Source: Polysphondylium violaceum
Taxonomy: Eukaryota; Evosea; Eumycetozoa; Dictyosteliales; Dictyosteliaceae
Direction of reading: 5' to 3'
Assembly (NCBI GenBank): GCA_000277445.1
Contig: AJWJ01000379.1
Location: 1-23,196, forward strand
DNA length: 23,196 nucleotides
The notes below the pieces were generated by a model. It was not told where the DNA came from and ran no database searches. It saw only the letters and a list, made by a program, of their open reading frames with translations. Every line of letters begins with the position of its first letter. Position 1 is the stretch's first letter. Made by a program: the position numbers and the translations under genes. This document shows positions 19,938 through 23,196 of the stretch, piece by piece.

Positions 19938-20040
19938 TGAGTGTGTGGTGGGAAAATGAATCATCATATGTAGCCATAAAATAAAAAATAGAAATAGAAA
20001 CAATCTATTGGGTGGGGGTAGGGGTGTGAGTGGTGAGTGG
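19938..20040. promoter_or_regulatory. Second dense G-box-like cluster
   Basis: TGAGTGTGTGGTGGG at 19938-19952 and, at 20008-20040, a nearly uninterrupted G/T stretch with GGGTGGGGGTAGGGGTGTG and GTGGTGAGTGG. The G runs could also support a G-quadruplex on the + strand (four runs of three or more G within 20 bases). Confidence 0.45.
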
Positions 20041-20374
20041 TCATATAAGACATTAATCACTACTATGGTGGTGTTGAGAAAAGAGATAAAAGAGGGTTCA
20101 TTCCCCCCTGAATCTATAAATCTATTTTTCTATTTTTAAATCTCTATGCCCATTACATAAAGAACCAGTGGTGATTGATAATATGTGTATGGTGAGCGTG
20201 TATGTAGGTGTAGTATATTTTTTTTTTTTTTTTTTTTAATTCGATCAATCTTTACATTAATTATATTAATCTCCTTTAAATAATTGTTGTTGTTGTTGTT
20301 TTGAATATAATACAATAAATAAATAATATAAATAATAGTTATTTAGAGGTGAGGTATAAAATTAGGCGTACAAG

Positions 20375-20425
20375 TAAAATCTCTCAACTTTTTTTTCTTG
20401 ATCAAGAAAAAAAAGAGGAATTTTA
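20375..20425. repeat. Perfect 28-bp palindrome inside a longer imperfect stem
   Basis: Positions 20388-20415 form an exact palindrome with no spacer: C, eight T, CTTGATCAAG, eight A, G. Outside it TAAAAT (20375-20380) again pairs with ATTTTA (20420-20425), with a small internal mismatch, giving arms of about 25 bases. Confidence 0.95.
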
Positions 20426-20784
20426 GTTTTTAAAAAAAAATTTAAAAAAAATAAAAAAGAAAAAAGTGCAGAGAAATTTGTGAGGATTGATTGTTTAGTG
20501 AGGTAGAAAAGTGTGAGCGTTTTTGGTGTTTGTTTCAATCTAGATTTTTTTTGCAGCAGAATGAAAAAAAAAAAAAAAAATTGCGTTTTTTTTAAAAAAA
20601 TTGCATGCAAAAACGATCTATGAAATAAAAGAACTATTCCGTGATGACCTACTACAAACAACAATATGAGTTAATTAATGAGAGAGTGTGACCTGGGAAA
20701 AAAGATATTTTCAAGGTGATAGGAATTATCCATTGAACATCTCTCTTTGCAAAAGAAGGGAATAGAGGATAGTAAGGGTAATAA

Positions 20785-20805
20785 GAATGAATGAATGAAT
20801 GAATG
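20785..20805. repeat. (GAAT)5 microsatellite
   Basis: Five GAAT units followed by degenerate GGAT/GAGT/GAAT copies up to about 20817. Confidence 0.85.
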
Positions 20806-23196
20806 GATGAGTGAATGTTTTATATTGTTATACTACTACTTTTATCGGTGATGATCAAACTGGAAGTTTGTTATTAATAATGAGAGGGAGTATCAAAATA
20901 AGGAAACAACGGCAATGATTCCCCTCTTTTTTTTTTTTTTTTGTAATAATATATTTAAATTGTGTGTTTGTGTTAATGGGGTGATGTTTTATCGTTTAAC
21001 GGGAAAGAGTAATAATAGTTATTATAATTAAATATCCACCAATAAAAATATCTTTGAAAAAAATAAAAATCAAAAAAAAACATAAAAAAAAAACATCACA
21101 CACAACACATTTAGTGCGTTGGATGGTTATGGTAACAATTGAATGTGAACACAGATGTATGCGATGCGCAACCAACAAAATTATTCATTAGACTCAGACA
21201 TATGACATACCCCACCCACACAAGAAAAAAAAAAAAGTTAAAAAATTTATGTGATTTACATTTTTGTAAGTTCAAACAAAATTAAATGTTCTTATTTCTA
21301 TAGTAATAAAATATAGATGATTTGATTGATGAGATGCCTTTGATCAAATATGGATAAAATGATAAACAAATGAGAAAAAAAGATGTTCAACAATATAATA
21401 AATATAATATCTACAATAAATATATAATCTTGTTGTAATCGTTATCGCTATTTGATCCTACTATTTTTACTACTATAACAAATATATATCTTGGTAATCA
21501 AATTGAATAAATAAAAAATTTTAAAAAAAAAAAATACAAATCGATTGTACTGAGATTGATAAAATATAAATATATATAATTGGATAGATTGTACTGTTAT
21601 GATGTTGATGCTGTGTTGATGATGATGATGTTGTTATTGTTATTGTTATTATAGCTGTTGTTATTTTCTGTATTGTAACTACAATTATGCTGATGCTGAT
21701 CTTTAATAATAGAATTGGTAGAAAAAAAAAAAACAAAAAATAGAGCAGATGGGCAGTTTGATTGTCAAGTATTTTGATGAACAATCGTATCTCTACAAAT
21801 ACAATAACCCTCATCTAAAATTGGAGGGGGATAGAATTGAATATTATAATAGTAGTAATAATAGTAGTGTGTTTGTGTGGGTTGAATGAAAAAGCAGGTG
21901 ATGAGATGTGTGTTTGTGTGTTTGGCGTGTGAATAATTAATGTGTTTGTGTGTTTGAGTGTTGGTGTGGGATTTGTTTTGTGTATATATGGTAAGAGGAG
22001 TAGTAATGAATAAACTGTTCCAAATACAACACTACTAGAGCTATATATCATATGATTGGGCATCCATAATCTTTATAAACTAAATGATTGTCAAATTCAA
22101 CAAACAAAAATTATTGGGAAAGTTGGATCATATTGAATCATAAATCGATGTATAAATATAGATTTAAACAACTAATCTTTTGCCGCGCAACTAGCATCAA
22201 ATATGAAATATCGAGTAGAATTTAGTGTCAACTTGACAAATCTTGATCATCGTTGTATTATTAATGTTATTATTGTCAACAACGACTATCATTAAGACAT
22301 ATGTGTTGTTATTTACCAAATTTATATAAAATTTAAAAATAGTAATAATACTTTTTTTTTCTTTTCTTGTTGGAAAATATATAAATATATAGACAACTGT
22401 CCAATCGAAGAGAAGAGAAAAAAGGGAATAGAAATATTTAAAAATAGATGACAGCACTGATAAATATAACAACAAACACAGAGTGTGTATGTTGGTGTGT
22501 GAAAGAGTATAATCGAAAATGGCAATGAATAAAGAATGTTTTTTTTAAATAATTTCAATCACCACTATCCAATTTCTATCATCAAATGACAAAATACATT
22601 AATTGGGAAAGAGACTCTTTAAATTTTGGAAAAAAGGAATCACATTTGAAATGTTGGAATTTGTGTGTGTTTTTGTGCAATGCGTTTTTAATGGGGTGAT
22701 TAGTTTTTTAATGGGGAGTGTCAGATGAAATTTTCAAAATAATTTTATTTATCCTTGGGTTGGTGATTAAAATTATAAAGAAATCATGTAAAAGTGGGTG
22801 TGGGTTCAACCAATCCAAACTCTTTGAATTGAATGGGTGAATGGAATTCGCATTTTCAATATTCTATTTTGTTTCTTACCTTTAACAATTGGGAAATTTT
22901 TAAAGTAAATTCTATATTTAGTTAGGCGTTGATTTATGGGTGTTGTGTCAGATTTTTGTTGTTGTGCAAGTAACCAAAAAAGATTTTGTCTACTACTAAA
23001 AATAATATATTCAATAAAAAAAAAATAGAACAAGTAATCTAAATTGAATCTGGCCAAAAGGGCTATTTAATTAATTTAATAAATAATCTAAGTGTAAAGC
23101 TGAATGTTGTGTGAGCTGTTGATTTATAACAAAGAGGTGAAGAAATAAATAGGTTATAGTATGAGTAATTTAAATACTTGTTGAACTTTGCTTTTT

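Larger units (their letters stand above)
17893..20300 (-). promoter_or_regulatory. Proximal 2.4 kb of the zinc-finger gene's 5' flank, rich in G/T boxes and AAAT arrays
   Basis: No credible protein gene on either strand; the open frames here are short and made of homopolymer or microsatellite translation. The + strand is G+T-rich with many GTGTGGG/GGTGTGG-type boxes, so the minus (sense) strand carries CCCACAC. Three AAAT arrays, one CAA array and a 53-base purine tract lie here. Sense-strand CA and pyrimidine richness mirrors the leader and promoter of the TBC gene, so this is probably promoter plus leader of the zinc-finger gene. Transcription start not determinable. Confidence 0.5.
20301..23196. 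other. Distal 2.9 kb of gene-free DNA to the window edge
   Basis: No supported gene. It contains a large hairpin-forming palindrome (20375-20425), a GAAT microsatellite (20785-20805), several A and T runs, TGTGTTTG-rich stretches at 21860-21980 and a GTGGGTGTGGGTT box at 22794-22806. A stretch at about 22880-22995 is less A/T-rich and is bounded on the minus strand by splice-like signals, but there is no further support for an exon. Whether the distal part belongs to the zinc-finger gene or to a neighbour beyond 23196 cannot be told. Confidence 0.45.

Noticed and set aside
17889-22558. Several minus-strand open frames of 60-100 codons (for example 21815-22063 and 22197-22475)
   Set aside because: They translate microsatellites and T/C runs into Thr/His/Ile/Phe strings, have no domain or membrane logic, and no partner exons. 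They are expected by chance in CA- and T-rich sequence.
22934-22941. ACCCATAA on the minus strand, resembling the upstream element of Dictyostelium small RNA genes
   Set aside because: A single eight-base match. No small-RNA gene with the class I ends or conserved core was found at the expected distance.

Overview
The window looks like nuclear DNA of a dictyostelid amoeba, almost certainly Dictyostelium discoideum or a very close relative. The evidence is extreme A+T content, intergenic DNA made largely of A and T runs, short A/T-rich introns (57-121 bp) with GTAAGT/GTATGT-type donors and TAG/AAG acceptors, proteins carrying long Asn, Gln and Ser runs encoded by AAT, CAA and TCA repeats, and AATAAA signals just after stop codons.

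Layout, left to right. (1) 139-3654, + strand: a seven-exon gene for a MARCH6/TEB4/Doa10-type ER membrane RING-CH ubiquitin ligase (1026 aa when spliced). (2) 4026-4622, +: a small protein with a signal peptide and a GPI-like C-terminal tail, family not recognised. (3) 4810-4891, - : a tRNA-Ser(UGA) with a T5 terminator. (4) 5456-7269, +: a three-exon gene for a seven-helix membrane protein with a long Ser/Asn/acidic tail. (5) 7593-10635, +: a two-exon gene for an RBR (RING1-IBR-RING2) ubiquitin ligase of 986 aa. (6) 11841-15402, +: a two-exon gene for a TBC1D22/Gyp1-type Rab GTPase-activating protein with a 770-residue low-complexity N-terminus. (7) 15403-16575: a gene-free stretch that contains an island of unusually high G+C (about 43-45%), probably a decayed insertion. 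(8) 16759-17892, - : a tristetraprolin/TIS11-type tandem CCCH zinc-finger protein whose C-terminal motif resembles the CNOT1-binding motif of animal TTP proteins. (9) 17893-23196: 5.3 kb with no gene I can support. It forms the 5' flank of the zinc-finger gene, holds repeated G/T-rich boxes, AAAT microsatellites and a perfect 28-bp palindrome, and is very long for such a compact genome.

The genes do not form one pathway. Two are ubiquitin ligases of different classes (ER-associated degradation and a HECT-like RBR), one acts on Rab-controlled membrane traffic, and one probably controls mRNA decay. The most interesting part is the zinc-finger gene with its oversized flank. The protein has all the parts of an ARE-binding, deadenylase-recruiting regulator. 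Its flank carries dense G-box-like elements, the kind bound by the Dictyostelium G-box binding factor in developmental genes, and on the sense strand it carries AUUUA arrays of the type such proteins bind. Whether the flank is promoter, long leader or a separate non-coding transcript cannot be decided from sequence alone. No intact mobile element, CRISPR array or new multi-gene system was found.
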